The notes beneath the pieces were generated by a model. The model did no database searches, was not told the origin of the DNA, and saw only the letters and a program-made list of their open reading frames with translations. The position numbers and the translations under genes were made by a program. Shown here one piece after another: positions 6,735 through 14,558 of a DNA stretch of 21,587 bases. Numbering within the stretch: the stretch's first letter is position 1; every line of letters begins with the position of its first letter. This stretch comes from CAYLLT01 sp964591605 (GTDB lineage: Bacteria > Planctomycetota > Phycisphaerae > UBA1845 > PWPN01): assembly GCA_964591605.1 (NCBI GenBank), contig CAZQEN010000094.1:1-21587 (forward strand), given 5' to 3'.

Positions 6735-8159
6735 CTACTGTTGTTCGCCGGCGCGCACCAGGTCGAGGCCCCCTTTCCACAGGTACTCGCGGGTCTGGTT
6801 CACGATCACGCCGCTCAGGAGCACCAGCGAGATCAGGTTGGGAATGGCCATCAGGCCGTTGGCCACGTCGGCGAAGTTCCAGACGGATTTCAGCGTGGAC
6901 ACCGAGCCCACCATCACGGCCACGACCCAGAGGACGCGGTAAGGCAGAATGGCCCGGGAGCCCAGGAGATACTCGCATGCCTTCTCGCCGTAGTAGGACC
7001 AGCCCAGGATCGTCGAGAAGACAAACGTCAGCAGCCCGACGGCCAGGATCGCCGGACCGATGAACGGCAGCTCGGCGAACGCGGCCCGAGTCAGGGCGGC
7101 TCCCGTGAGGCCGTGATGCCAGGCTCTCGAGTTGACCACCACCAGGCCGGTCAGGAGGCACACCACGACGGTATCCCAGAACGTGCCGGTCGAGGAGACG
7201 AGGGCCTGGCGGACGGGATTCTTCGTCTGTGCGGCCGCAGCGACAATCGGCGCGCTGCCCAGCCCCGACTCGTTCGAGAACAGGCCCCGGGCCACGCCGT
7301 AGCGCATGGCCTCGCGAAGGCCCGCCCCCACGAATCCGCCGACCGCCGCATGCCCGCTGAATGCACTTTTCAGGATCAACAGCACCGTCTCAGGCAGCGT
7401 GCCCGCCTCCATCGTCAGCAGCGCGAGACACCCCAGCACGTAGAAGATGGCCATGAAGGGAACCAGGTATCCGCAGACCCGCGCGATGGACTTGATTCCC
7501 CCCAGAATCACGATCGCGGTGAGGATCGTCATCACCGTGCCCGTCATCCACGTCGGCACATGAATCGTGCTTGCGGTGACGCCCAGACGCGACATCCAGG
7601 CGGGTACGTTCATTGGCTCGGCGAGCATGGCACTGATCGAGTTCGCCTGAACCATGTTCCCGATGCCGAAAGCGGCGACGGCGGTGAAGATCGCGAACAG
7701 CAGGGCGAGGCGGCGCATCCCGAGTCCGCGGTCAAGGACGTACATCGGCCCGCCCGCCGCCCGGCCGTCGGGCGTGAAAACCCGATAGTGCACCGAAAGG
7801 AGCGCCTCGGAGTATTTCGTGGCGATGCCGAAAACCCCGGTCAGCCACATCCACAGGATCGCGCCCGGCCCGCCCAGTGAAACCGCGGTGGAAACGCCGA
7901 CAATATTCCCGGTGCCGATCGTGGCCGCCAGTGCCGTCATCAGCGCCCCGAAGTGGCTGATGTCGCCTTCCCCCTCCGCGCGACGCTCGAGCGAGAGGCG
8001 GATCGCCTTGCCGATGCAGCGCTGTATGAATCTCAGGCGGATCGTCAGGAACACGTGCGTCCCGAACAGCAGCACCAGCATCCACGGCCCCCACACCCAG
8101 TCGCTGGCGTGCTGCAGGAAGGTGCTGACGTGTTGAAAGCTGCCACTGAGCGAGCTCAC
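6735..8159 (-). CDS. Na+/alanine (glycine) symporter, AGCS family
   Basis: Inner-membrane Na+-coupled transporter for alanine, glycine or a similar small amino acid, 474 residues, close to the family norm. The AGCS signature lies at about 68-95 (SHFGALMTALAATIGTGN, then IVGVSTAVSLGGPGA), and a second conserved segment, GVARGLFSNESGLGSAP, lies in the C-terminal half. About ten hydrophobic helices alternate with short loops. The start is the GTG at 8159: AGAGGAG lies seven or so bases upstream, while the only longer open frame runs through the N gap and cannot be trusted. The start is 31 bases from the scaffold gap, so the promoter is lost or poorly seen. First gene of the apparent AGCS-GNAT-AckA/PduL operon. 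Confidence 0.93.
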   Translation of the reverse strand: MSSLSGSFQHVSTFLQHASDWVWGPWMLVLLFGTHVFLTIRLRFIQRCIGKAIRLSLERRAEGEGDISHFGALMTALAATIGTGNIVGVSTAVSLGGPGAILWMWLTGVFGIATKYSEALLSVHYRVFTPDGRAAGGPMYVLDRGLGMRRLALLFAIFTAVAAFGIGNMVQANSISAMLAEPMNVPAWMSRLGVTASTIHVPTWMTGTVMTILTAIVILGGIKSIARVCGYLVPFMAIFYVLGCLALLTMEAGTLPETVLLILKSAFSGHAAVGGFVGAGLREAMRYGVARGLFSNESGLGSAPIVAAAAQTKNPVRQALVSSTGTFWDTVVVCLLTGLVVVNSRAWHHGLTGAALTRAAFAELPFIGPAILAVGLLTFVFSTILGWSYYGEKACEYLLGSRAILPYRVLWVVAVMVGSVSTLKSVWNFADVANGLMAIPNLISLVLLSGVIVNQTREYLWKGGLDLVRAGEQQ

Positions 8160-8190
8160 CGCGTCTCCTCTGATTCGGCGGGCACTCCAC

Positions 8191-8290
8191 NNNNNNNNNN
8201 NNNNNNNNNNNNNNNNNNNNNNNNNNNNNNNNNNNNNNNNNNNNNNNNNNNNNNNNNNNNNNNNNNNNNNNNNNNNNNNNNNNNNNNNNN
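8191..8290. other. Assembly gap (100 N)
   Basis: Exactly 100 N bases, the conventional placeholder for a scaffold gap of unknown length. It falls between the symporter start and an inverted-repeat copy that begins at the first resolved base, so the repeat probably broke the assembly. Sequence may be missing here, including the symporter promoter or a whole gene. Confidence 0.97.
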
Positions 8291-8385
8291 GGTGGCATGG
8301 GCAGCGTACTCGCTGCCCGTGCAGATGGGTCACACGCGCCCATCCACGATGACGTCTCCCCCGGCGCGCCGCGACCCATGCCACC
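8291..8385. repeat. 'GGTGGCATG' inverted-repeat element, copy B
   Basis: A 95-base element bounded by GGTGGCATG (8291-8299) and CATGCCACC (8377-8385). Inside is a perfect 8-base hairpin, GGGCAGCG-TACT-CGCTGCCC (8299-8318), followed by GTGC, the same core as copies A and C. A second small hairpin, GATGGG/CCCATC, follows. The left end abuts the N gap, so the element may extend further. The rest of 8386-8480 holds no gene that I can support. Confidence 0.83.
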
Positions 8386-8480
8386 TGCCTGCCACTGAAC
8401 GCTGGATACACCCGTTCTTGGCTGGGCGTGCGCAGGCGGTCGCCGGAGAAATCCGAATGAGGTGAGCGTTCGAGCGGCCG

Positions 8481-8927
8481 TCAGGCGCAGACGGCGGGCG
8501 CCTGCTCGCGGAAGCTGTTTTTGACCGTCTCGAAGGAGATGCCCAGGGCCCGAAGCACTTCCCAGCCCACCGAGCCCGTCTGGGTCAGCAGGCCGGCCAG
8601 AAGATGCTCCGGACAGATCAGGGAATGCCCGAGCCGTTCGGCAATCCGGTCCGCCCGCCCGAACACATCCATGTAGTGGGGACTGCCGGGCATTCGCCCC
8701 GTCACCCACGTTTCATCGATGCGCTCCCGGGACAGTTCGTCGATCATCGACTTCGCGCGGTACTCAGTGGCTCCGTGATCCGTCAGAATCTGTGCGGCGC
8801 GGCTCGTTCCCTCGCGGATGATCCCCAGCAGCAGATGCTCGGTGCCGATGTGGCTCTGACAGTATTCCGTTGCCGCCTCTTCGGCCAGCTTCATGATTTG
8901 TTGCGCGCAGTTGCTGAGACGCTTCAT
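8481..8927 (-). CDS. Stand-alone Clp N-terminal (double Clp-N repeat) protein
   Basis: A 148-residue protein made only of two Clp-N repeats. Repeat 1 (about 5-65) carries HIGTEHLLLGIIREG, a near match to ClpC N-domains; repeat 2 (about 86-145) carries CPEHLLAGLLTQTGS. The AAA+ ATPase modules of ClpA/B/C are absent, so it cannot unfold proteins itself. It may act as an adaptor or competitor for a Clp ATPase N-domain, like other free Clp-N proteins. The ATG at 8927 is preferred over a longer open frame reaching 9227 because AGGAG lies seven bases upstream and similarity begins immediately after it. Divergent from the DUF4091 gene; no clp partner is nearby. Confidence 0.88.
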   Translation of the reverse strand: MKRLSNCAQQIMKLAEEAATEYCQSHIGTEHLLLGIIREGTSRAAQILTDHGATEYRAKSMIDELSRERIDETWVTGRMPGSPHYMDVFGRADRIAERLGHSLICPEHLLAGLLTQTGSVGWEVLRALGISFETVKNSFREQAPAVCA

Positions 8928-9244
8928 TCGCCTGCTCCTGACGACGATGGCGATGCACCATGTCCTGATATCAGTCTTCGACCGGATGCCCCTCTCACTT
9001 GTGTATACGATATGGGGGTCTGCCGGTGGCCAGTACCTCCGATAACTCCACATCACGCGCACGTCCGTTTTGATGCCCTCCCGGGGTCCTGGAAAGGCGG
9101 GGCGGTCCGCCGTAGGCTGAATCCGGACGTATCTTCCTTGAATGGACGGCCGCCGGAACCATCCAGTGTCCGGCAGCTCACAGATCGGCCCGTCCAGACC
9201 GGCCGATGATCGCTCGCGACGCTGCAACCCGATGGAGACGCATC
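8928..9244. other. Divergent intergenic region
   Basis: This 317-base stretch lies between the leftward Clp-N gene and the rightward secreted DUF4091 gene and should hold both promoters. A locally AT-richer patch near 9000-9020 (containing GTATACGATA) is the best -10 candidate for the leftward gene, but no good -35 lies at the right distance. Open frames here are extensions of the flanking genes or shadows. No repeat was seen. Confidence 0.5.
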
Positions 9245-11692
9245 ATGAGAGGCCTGATCTGGCGAAGTCTGGCATGGCTGCCCGTTTCAGTCGTGGCGAC
9301 GGCTACCCCGCCGGCGGTGCGGACGGATACACAAGCCCACTCCGCGGCAGGTGAACGCAACATCGCCCGCGGCGCGCCGTATGTCATGGCGCCGGCCCCG
9401 ACCTACGAGCACTGCACGGACCCGGGCGACGCGACACAATTGACCGACGGCGAGCGGACGGAGGGGTATTTCTGGACGCAGAAGGGCACGGTCGGATGGC
9501 AGGCCGTCAAATACGTGACAATCACCATCGATCTGGGCAGGATCGAGCCGATTGCCGGCCTCTCTTTTCGGACGGCCGCCGGGACGGCCGGCGTCCTCTG
9601 GCCCGCCCTGATTCGCATTCACGTCAGCGATGACGGCAGGTCCTATCATGACCACGGGGACCTCCTGAATCTCCTGGACGCCCCTCGGGATCTCCCGACC
9701 ACCTACGCGGTGCGCCGCCTGGCGACCTCCCGGCTGAAAACGCGCGGGCGCTACGTGCGTCTCCTGGTGATTCCGACGGGACCCTACCTCTTCTGCGATG
9801 AAATCGAAGTGTTTCGGGGCGATCCGGCGTTTCTGCAGCTCACGACGGCCGGTGAGCCGGTCGTGGACGTCGAGGAGAGCTATCTGGGCTATCGGGTGCA
9901 GGCGGGTATCCGGAGGCGATTCGATCTTGACGGGGCGGGCCTCGAGCGGGCCATCCGCGATTCGACACTGAGCCAGTCGGCCCGGCAGGCCCTGAGCGAC
10001 CGCCTGATCACGACGCAGAAAGACTTGGCCGGCGCCGCTCCACCGGCTCCGCTCGCCTCATTCCGCGCCATCCTGCCCTTCAACGAAGCCCACGCCGAAC
10101 TGTTCCGCATTCAGGCGGCGTTGTGGAAGGCGACGGGATGCGCTGCCCTGTGTGCCTGGGCCGCCGACCCGTGGGAGCCGCTCGATCTGTTCGCGCCTCC
10201 TCGATGCTCTTCCACCGACAGCATGGTGGTACACCTCATGCGAGGCGAGTACCGCTCGGCCGCGTTCAACATGGCCAATACAACGGATGCTCCCATGCGG
10301 GTATCCATTCGCATCACCGGTCTGCCGGGCTCGCCGACTCCTGCGTTCATCACGCTGCACCGTGTGCCATGGACGGACACGATCACCGGGCAGGCCGTGG
10401 CCGCGGCACTGGTGGAGGTGGCGTCGCGCGACGGCGCGTGGACGCTCGATGTGCCGCCCGGACTGCTTCAGCAGATCTTCCTGACCTGCCGCGTCACCGA
10501 TCTACCGGCCGGCGAACACGCCGGGCGAATCGTCGTGACGTCGAAAGGCATCGACGACCTCGCCATTCCCATCCGGCTGCACGTCTACCCGCTGACCTTC
10601 CCGACCCGAACGACCCTGTGGCTGGGCGGCTGGAGTTACACCGACGGCCCGGGAACCTATGGAATCACTCCGGCGAATCACAAACCGTTTGTCGAGCACC
10701 TGCGAAGCCGCTTTGTGAACGCACCGTGGGCCACTGCCCAGGTCATGATGAGCTTCTCGTTCAAAGGCGAGGTCCCGGAGCTGGACACCGCCCGGTTCGA
10801 CGACTGGCTGGCCCAGTGGCCGGACGCACGCGCGTATCTCGTGTTCCTGGCCGTCGACCGCACCTTCGCCGGGGCGCAGATGGGAACGCCGGCGTTCGAG
10901 CAGCGGGTCGGGCGCTGGATCTCGGCCTGGGTCCGCCACCTGGCCGGCAAGGGCGTTTCTGCAGAGCGTCTGGGGCTTCTGCTCGTCGATGAGCCGCGAA
11001 GTCGCGACCAGGATGAGATCATCATCGCCTGGGCCCGTGCGATCCATGCCGCCGAGCCGAAGGTGCTGATCTGGGAGGACCCGATCTATCCCGATCCGAA
11101 AGAGGGCAGGCCCGAGATGTTCGAGCTGTCCGACATCCTGTGCCCCAATCGACCCATGTGGCTGACCGCCGGCAAACCGTTTGAGCAGTTCTATCTCGAT
11201 CAGCAGAAAAAGGGGCGCACGCTGCAGTTATACTCCTGCTCGGGCCCCGCCCGACTCCTGGATCCGTATTCATACTTCCGCCTTCAGGCCTGGCACTGCT
11301 GGCGGATCGGCGCGACCGGCACGTTCTTCTGGGCGTTCGGCGACAACAGCCGCGCTTCCTCCTGGAACGAATATGCGGCCGTCGCCGGACCCTACACGCC
11401 CCTGTTCCTCGATCACCAGTCGGTCACCCCCGGCAAGCACATGGAAGCCGTCCGGGAAAGCATCGAAGACTACGAGTGCCTGGCCCTGCTGCGCAGCGCC
11501 GTGAATCAGGCCCTCGCCTCAGGCCGGAGCGGGCCCGCAGTCACCGCCGCTCAGTCGCTGCTGGAGCAGGGGGTCAACGACGTGCTCGACGCCCCGGGCG
11601 TGAACGATCTCGGCTGGCACTCACCCAAAGACCGGACCCGCGCCGACGCCGTCCGCGCTGCAGTACTCCAGGCCCTCAGCAGTCGGGGATAG
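9245..11692 (+). CDS. Secreted F5/8C-like plus DUF4091 (GH123-like) protein
   Basis: Predicted exported carbohydrate-active protein of 815 residues. A basic start and hydrophobic stretch (about 1-24) form a signal peptide. A beta-sandwich of the discoidin/F5-8C kind follows (about 35-190; NIARGAPY start, DGERTEGYFW, RYVRLLVIP), then a linker, a second beta domain, and a C-terminal DUF4091 domain (DPYSYFRLQAWHCWRIGATG, FWAFGDNS, WNEYAA, SVTPGKHMEAVRES, IEDYE). LLLVDEP places an adjacent Asp582-Glu583 pair where GH123 N-acetylgalactosaminidases hold their catalytic residues; the sugar specificity here is inferred only. The ATG at 9245 is preferred to 9206 because GGAG lies seven bases upstream and the signal peptide then begins cleanly. 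The last 142 bases overlap the convergent lipoprotein gene. Confidence 0.9.
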   Translation: MRGLIWRSLAWLPVSVVATATPPAVRTDTQAHSAAGERNIARGAPYVMAPAPTYEHCTDPGDATQLTDGERTEGYFWTQKGTVGWQAVKYVTITIDLGRIEPIAGLSFRTAAGTAGVLWPALIRIHVSDDGRSYHDHGDLLNLLDAPRDLPTTYAVRRLATSRLKTRGRYVRLLVIPTGPYLFCDEIEVFRGDPAFLQLTTAGEPVVDVEESYLGYRVQAGIRRRFDLDGAGLERAIRDSTLSQSARQALSDRLITTQKDLAGAAPPAPLASFRAILPFNEAHAELFRIQAALWKATGCAALCAWAADPWEPLDLFAPPRCSSTDSMVVHLMRGEYRSAAFNMANTTDAPMRVSIRITGLPGSPTPAFITLHRVPWTDTITGQAVAAALVEVASRDGAWTLDVPPGLLQQIFLTCRVTDLPAGEHAGRIVVTSKGIDDLAIPIRLHVYPLTFPTRTTLWLGGWSYTDGPGTYGITPANHKPFVEHLRSRFVNAPWATAQVMMSFSFKGEVPELDTARFDDWLAQWPDARAYLVFLAVDRTFAGAQMGTPAFEQRVGRWISAWVRHLAGKGVSAERLGLLLVDEPRSRDQDEIIIAWARAIHAAEPKVLIWEDPIYPDPKEGRPEMFELSDILCPNRPMWLTAGKPFEQFYLDQQKKGRTLQLYSCSGPARLLDPYSYFRLQAWHCWRIGATGTFFWAFGDNSRASSWNEYAAVAGPYTPLFLDHQSVTPGKHMEAVRESIEDYECLALLRSAVNQALASGRSGPAVTAAQSLLEQGVNDVLDAPGVNDLGWHSPKDRTRADAVRAAVLQALSSRG

Positions 11693-12765
11693 ATGTGCAG
11701 CAGGTATCCCACGGCCTGCACGTCGATGTTGACGACTTCCTGGCGCGGCGGCTTCGTGAAGTCCATCCGGTAGTGCATGATCCCGCGCACGGCGGTGCGG
11801 GTGTCGATGCCCGCGAACTCGTGGGCCATCAGCAGGGCTTCGAGGATAAAAGCGTTGCGGTGTTCGTTGGGCACGTCCGCCCCGACCGGGATTGCCCCCT
11901 CGCTCGTCTGCATCGCGACCGCCCGGTCCACGCCCGCCTGGATGCAGTGCAGCAACGGCTCGCGGACGGCATGCTCCGCGGGCAAAACGCGGTAGACCTC
12001 AATAGCTCCCCGAAGAATGATCGCATGGTACCAGATGCGCTGATTGTGCCCGATGAGTGCGGCCGGGGCCCCCTCGCCCTCCCGCCAACTGCCGTCCGGC
12101 GCCTGCCGCGGAATCGCGCACCGGGCGACCCTGAGTACGGCCGCATCCAGCCAGCGCTGCTCGCCGGTGATGCGGTAATGCTTGGCCAGGTGCCACGCGG
12201 CGAACAGGACGTAATTCGTGTTCCACACCAGCTCGCATGACTCTTCCCACTCGGCCGCCCGCGCCGAAGCAGCCCGGTAGCGGGGATCTCCGAAAAAGGC
12301 ATAGCCCTCCGCCAGCGCCGAGCCGCCCTCTGCCGTCGTGTACTGGCAGTCGACCCGGTTGTCGGTGCCGGCCGGCGCGTTCCACCAGGTGAAATGGCCG
12401 TCGGGCTTCTGATCGGTGATCAGCCAGTCCAGCGCTGCCCGTCCCCGCTCGCGGTACAGCGGGTTCTTGGTGGCCGCGAAGGCCCGCATATACCCCTGCG
12501 CCCGCCGGCTGCTGTCCCGCACGAGCGGGTGCGCGATTCGGTACTCGGTGTTTTCCCAGGTGCCGTTTCCCCGGTAGGTGGACTCGCTCCGCTCGTGGTA
12601 GTGGCGGAAATGGTCGAGCACCTGCTCGTACGTGAAGTCCGGAAACGTGTCCTGCGCGATGCGCGGTGCGCCGCCGGCGGGTCGTCCGCACCCCGTCAGC
12701 ATCGGCAGGGCCAGGCACGCCATGCCAACGATCCCGCACCGCAGATCGCTCGAACGGATGAGCAC
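11551..12765 (-). CDS. Lipoprotein with predicted alpha/alpha-toroid (six-hairpin glycosidase-like) fold
   Basis: About 404 residues. A hydrophobic signal ends in the lipobox Met-Leu-Thr-Gly-Cys26. The body has repeated helical pairs with Gly/Trp/Tyr turns (ALDWLITDQKPDGHFTWW, TTAEGGSALAEGYAFF, NTNYVLFAAWHLAKHY, GHNQRIWYHAIILRGAIEVY), as in alpha/alpha-barrel glycosidases, lyases and epimerases. I cannot name the family or a catalytic residue. Start: AGGAGG directly touches the ATG at 12771 but sits six bases from the GTG at 12765, so GTG is favoured; the signal peptide is the same. The last ~47 codons lie antisense to the 3' end of the DUF4091 gene and look unstructured and Ser/Arg-rich, so the original stop may have been lost. 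Both convergent genes encode exported proteins and may act on the same polysaccharide. Confidence 0.8.
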   Translation of the reverse strand: MLIRSSDLRCGIVGMACLALPMLTGCGRPAGGAPRIAQDTFPDFTYEQVLDHFRHYHERSESTYRGNGTWENTEYRIAHPLVRDSSRRAQGYMRAFAATKNPLYRERGRAALDWLITDQKPDGHFTWWNAPAGTDNRVDCQYTTAEGGSALAEGYAFFGDPRYRAASARAAEWEESCELVWNTNYVLFAAWHLAKHYRITGEQRWLDAAVLRVARCAIPRQAPDGSWREGEGAPAALIGHNQRIWYHAIILRGAIEVYRVLPAEHAVREPLLHCIQAGVDRAVAMQTSEGAIPVGADVPNEHRNAFILEALLMAHEFAGIDTRTAVRGIMHYRMDFTKPPRQEVVNIDVQAVGYLLHIYPRLLRAWSTAARTASARVRSLGECQPRSFTPGASSTSLTPCSSSD

Positions 12766-12912
12766 CCTCATCCTCCTGCCGTCTCGATCGATCCCCTCGC
12801 ACCTCGCGACCCTGCGGGAACGGGCGCCGGGGCAGTCTACGCGCGGCGTGCGGCGAATGTCCATGCTCATGACCGCCCGTGGGGGAGACGAACGCCGATC
12901 AGCGCCCGCCCT

Positions 12913-13497
12913 TCAAGCCTCCTGTTCGTGTGATCTCCATGATCCAGCCGGCGGTTTTCGGAACACAGCGGCTCTGCTGAGGCGGATGCACGGGCGTGCG
13001 GCCTCCTCCAGGCCGCAGTCCCGGCCGAGCGACACCATCGCTTCGAAATCCCGGGCCGGAACATGGCCGATCGGCTCGGCCACCAGCAGTTGTCCACCCG
13101 GCCGCAGGCACGAGCAGATCTCGCCCAGCAGCCGGCGCGGATCGGGGACTTCGTGGACGCAGTAGAAGGCCAGCACAAAGTCGATCGCGCCCTCGAAGCC
13201 GATCGAATCCGGCTCGCAGCGATGCGTGCGGATGCGGTGGGCCACCCGCGCCTTCTGTGCTCTCTCGATGAGCACTTCGAGCATGGATTGCTGCACATCG
13301 ACGGCAATGACCCGGCCCTGATCGCCCACCAGGCGGGCCAGAGCGATGGCGAACAGGCCCATCCCGCAGCCGAAATCCATCGCCGTCATGCCGGGACGCA
13401 CATGAGGCGAAAGAATCCGCTCGGGAGGATGAAGCCAGCGCCGAATCCGGTTGTCGATGAAATAACCGGCCCACCAGGGGCACACGTGGTGACTCAT
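12913..13497 (-). CDS. Class I SAM-dependent methyltransferase
   Basis: Rossmann-fold methyltransferase of 194 residues. SAM motif I is DFGCGMG at 41-47, the ribose-binding acidic residue is in IAVDVQ (Asp67), and the post-motif strands appear as DFVLAFYCVHEVPDP (106-120) and LRPGGQLLVAEP (131-142). The opening MSHHVCPWWAGYFIDNR, followed by RRWLHPPERIL, resembles a widespread group of uncharacterised methyltransferases in bacteria and archaea. The ATG at 13497 was chosen over 13524 because GGAGAGG precedes it and similarity begins there. It lies 147 bases upstream of the lipoprotein start on the same strand; co-transcription is possible but not clear. Substrate unknown. Confidence 0.9.
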   Translation of the reverse strand: MSHHVCPWWAGYFIDNRIRRWLHPPERILSPHVRPGMTAMDFGCGMGLFAIALARLVGDQGRVIAVDVQQSMLEVLIERAQKARVAHRIRTHRCEPDSIGFEGAIDFVLAFYCVHEVPDPRRLLGEICSCLRPGGQLLVAEPIGHVPARDFEAMVSLGRDCGLEEAARPCIRLSRAAVFRKPPAGSWRSHEQEA

Positions 13498-13695
13498 CGC
13501 CGCCTCTCCGCGAGGAAGCCGCATCCGCAGTCGAGCTCACACGGCGGGAATCGGATCAGCACGCCCGTGATCCTACCGTGGGATCGCGGGGGTATGTAGT
13601 GTCGTTGCGATGCCGGCGAACCGATGGCAAAGCGGTCGCACGGAGAGGTGCGCGGACAAGCGAGAGGTTCAGGAAGGACGGGGCCACTCCCGCGC

Positions 13696-14400
13696 TCACC
13701 GGCTGACGGCCGCGGCGAGCAGGGGGTCCGGGATGCCCGCCTGGAGGAACCCGTTCGTGCGGTTGGCGCAGCCCAGGCACCGGCCGCAGGGCTCATCGCT
13801 GCTGGAAAAGCAGCTCCACGTGTGCTCGAACGGCACCCCCATGACATCGCCCAGCTTGACGATCTCCGCCCGGCTCAGCTCCAGCAGGGGGGCCTCCACG
13901 AGCAGCTCGCGCTCCCGCGGCTTGCCGTACTGCAGCATCAGGTTGAACGCCTGCATGAATTCCCGGCGATAGTCGGGATAGAGGTGGGCGTGATCGACGG
14001 CCAGCGTGCCGGGGTTCTCGCAGGTGCCGATGATGATCCGGCGCGCGCTGAGGCTCGCGGCCCAGGCGGCGGCGAGGCTCAGCAGGCTCGGCAGCAGGCC
14101 GAGGCTGAAGCTGGGCGGGGTGGTGACGTCCCCCGGCGAGAGGGCGTCGGCATCCTCGATGGCCTGGCGCTTGCTGACCCGCGCACCGTTCCCGATCGTC
14201 AGGAAGCAGTTGAGGTCCGCCGTCCGCGCCTGCTCGATTTTCAGGGTGGCCGCGATCTGCTCGAAGCAGGCCGCCTCCCGCGTGTCGCTGCGATGCCCCC
14301 ACCCGACATGCAGCAGGGCGGGCTCGTACTGTTCCCGCGCGGCTGCTGCCGCGACCAGGCTGTTCACCCCTCCGCTGACGAGTACGACGGCCTTGTGCAT
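13696..14400 (-). CDS. Divergent QueC-like PP-loop protein
   Basis: A 234-residue protein matching 7-cyano-7-deazaguanine synthase (QueC) in length and order of elements: PP-loop at the N-terminus, YPDYRREFMQAFN (141-153) equivalent to the QueC YPDCRDEF region, and the C-terminal zinc cluster C-x7-C-x2-C-x2-C (Cys197, 205, 208, 211). QueC makes preQ0 from CDG with ATP and ammonia. Two key segments differ: the PP-loop reads SGGVNS (9-14) where QueC has SGGxDS, and the TFVPGRN segment is SFSLGLLP (97-104). It may therefore be a paralogue with another substrate or nucleotide use. The ATG at 14400 has GGGAG seven bases upstream. No queD or queE lies in the window. It follows the aldo/keto reductase by 158 bases on the same strand. 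Confidence 0.82.
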   Translation of the reverse strand: MHKAVVLVSGGVNSLVAAAAAREQYEPALLHVGWGHRSDTREAACFEQIAATLKIEQARTADLNCFLTIGNGARVSKRQAIEDADALSPGDVTTPPSFSLGLLPSLLSLAAAWAASLSARRIIIGTCENPGTLAVDHAHLYPDYRREFMQAFNLMLQYGKPRERELLVEAPLLELSRAEIVKLGDVMGVPFEHTWSCFSSSDEPCGRCLGCANRTNGFLQAGIPDPLLAAAVSR

Positions 14401-14558
14401 GCGCGGTCTCCCGGCGCCGTTATCGGCCATCCGCGCGGGATTCTGAAGAAACGAAAGGGCAGATGGAGGGCTTTCGCCCTCGCCCGCGGAATGCCGCCGG
14501 GGGGGCGTTTTGAGTGCCCTCGGCACGCGTGACGCGGCCTGACGTGCCGGCCGGGGGT

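Noticed and set aside
8160..8411. Coding extension of the symporter through the N gap
   Set aside because: It passes through 100 unknown bases and a repeat; the GTG at 8159 has a proper ribosome site.
8928..9227. N-terminal extension of the Clp-N protein
   Set aside because: The extra 100 residues show no family similarity, and a good ribosome site sits before the ATG at 8927.
13494..13847. Minus-strand frame across the methyltransferase/QueC gap
   Set aside because: It overlaps two supported genes, is Arg/Ser-rich and has no ribosome site.
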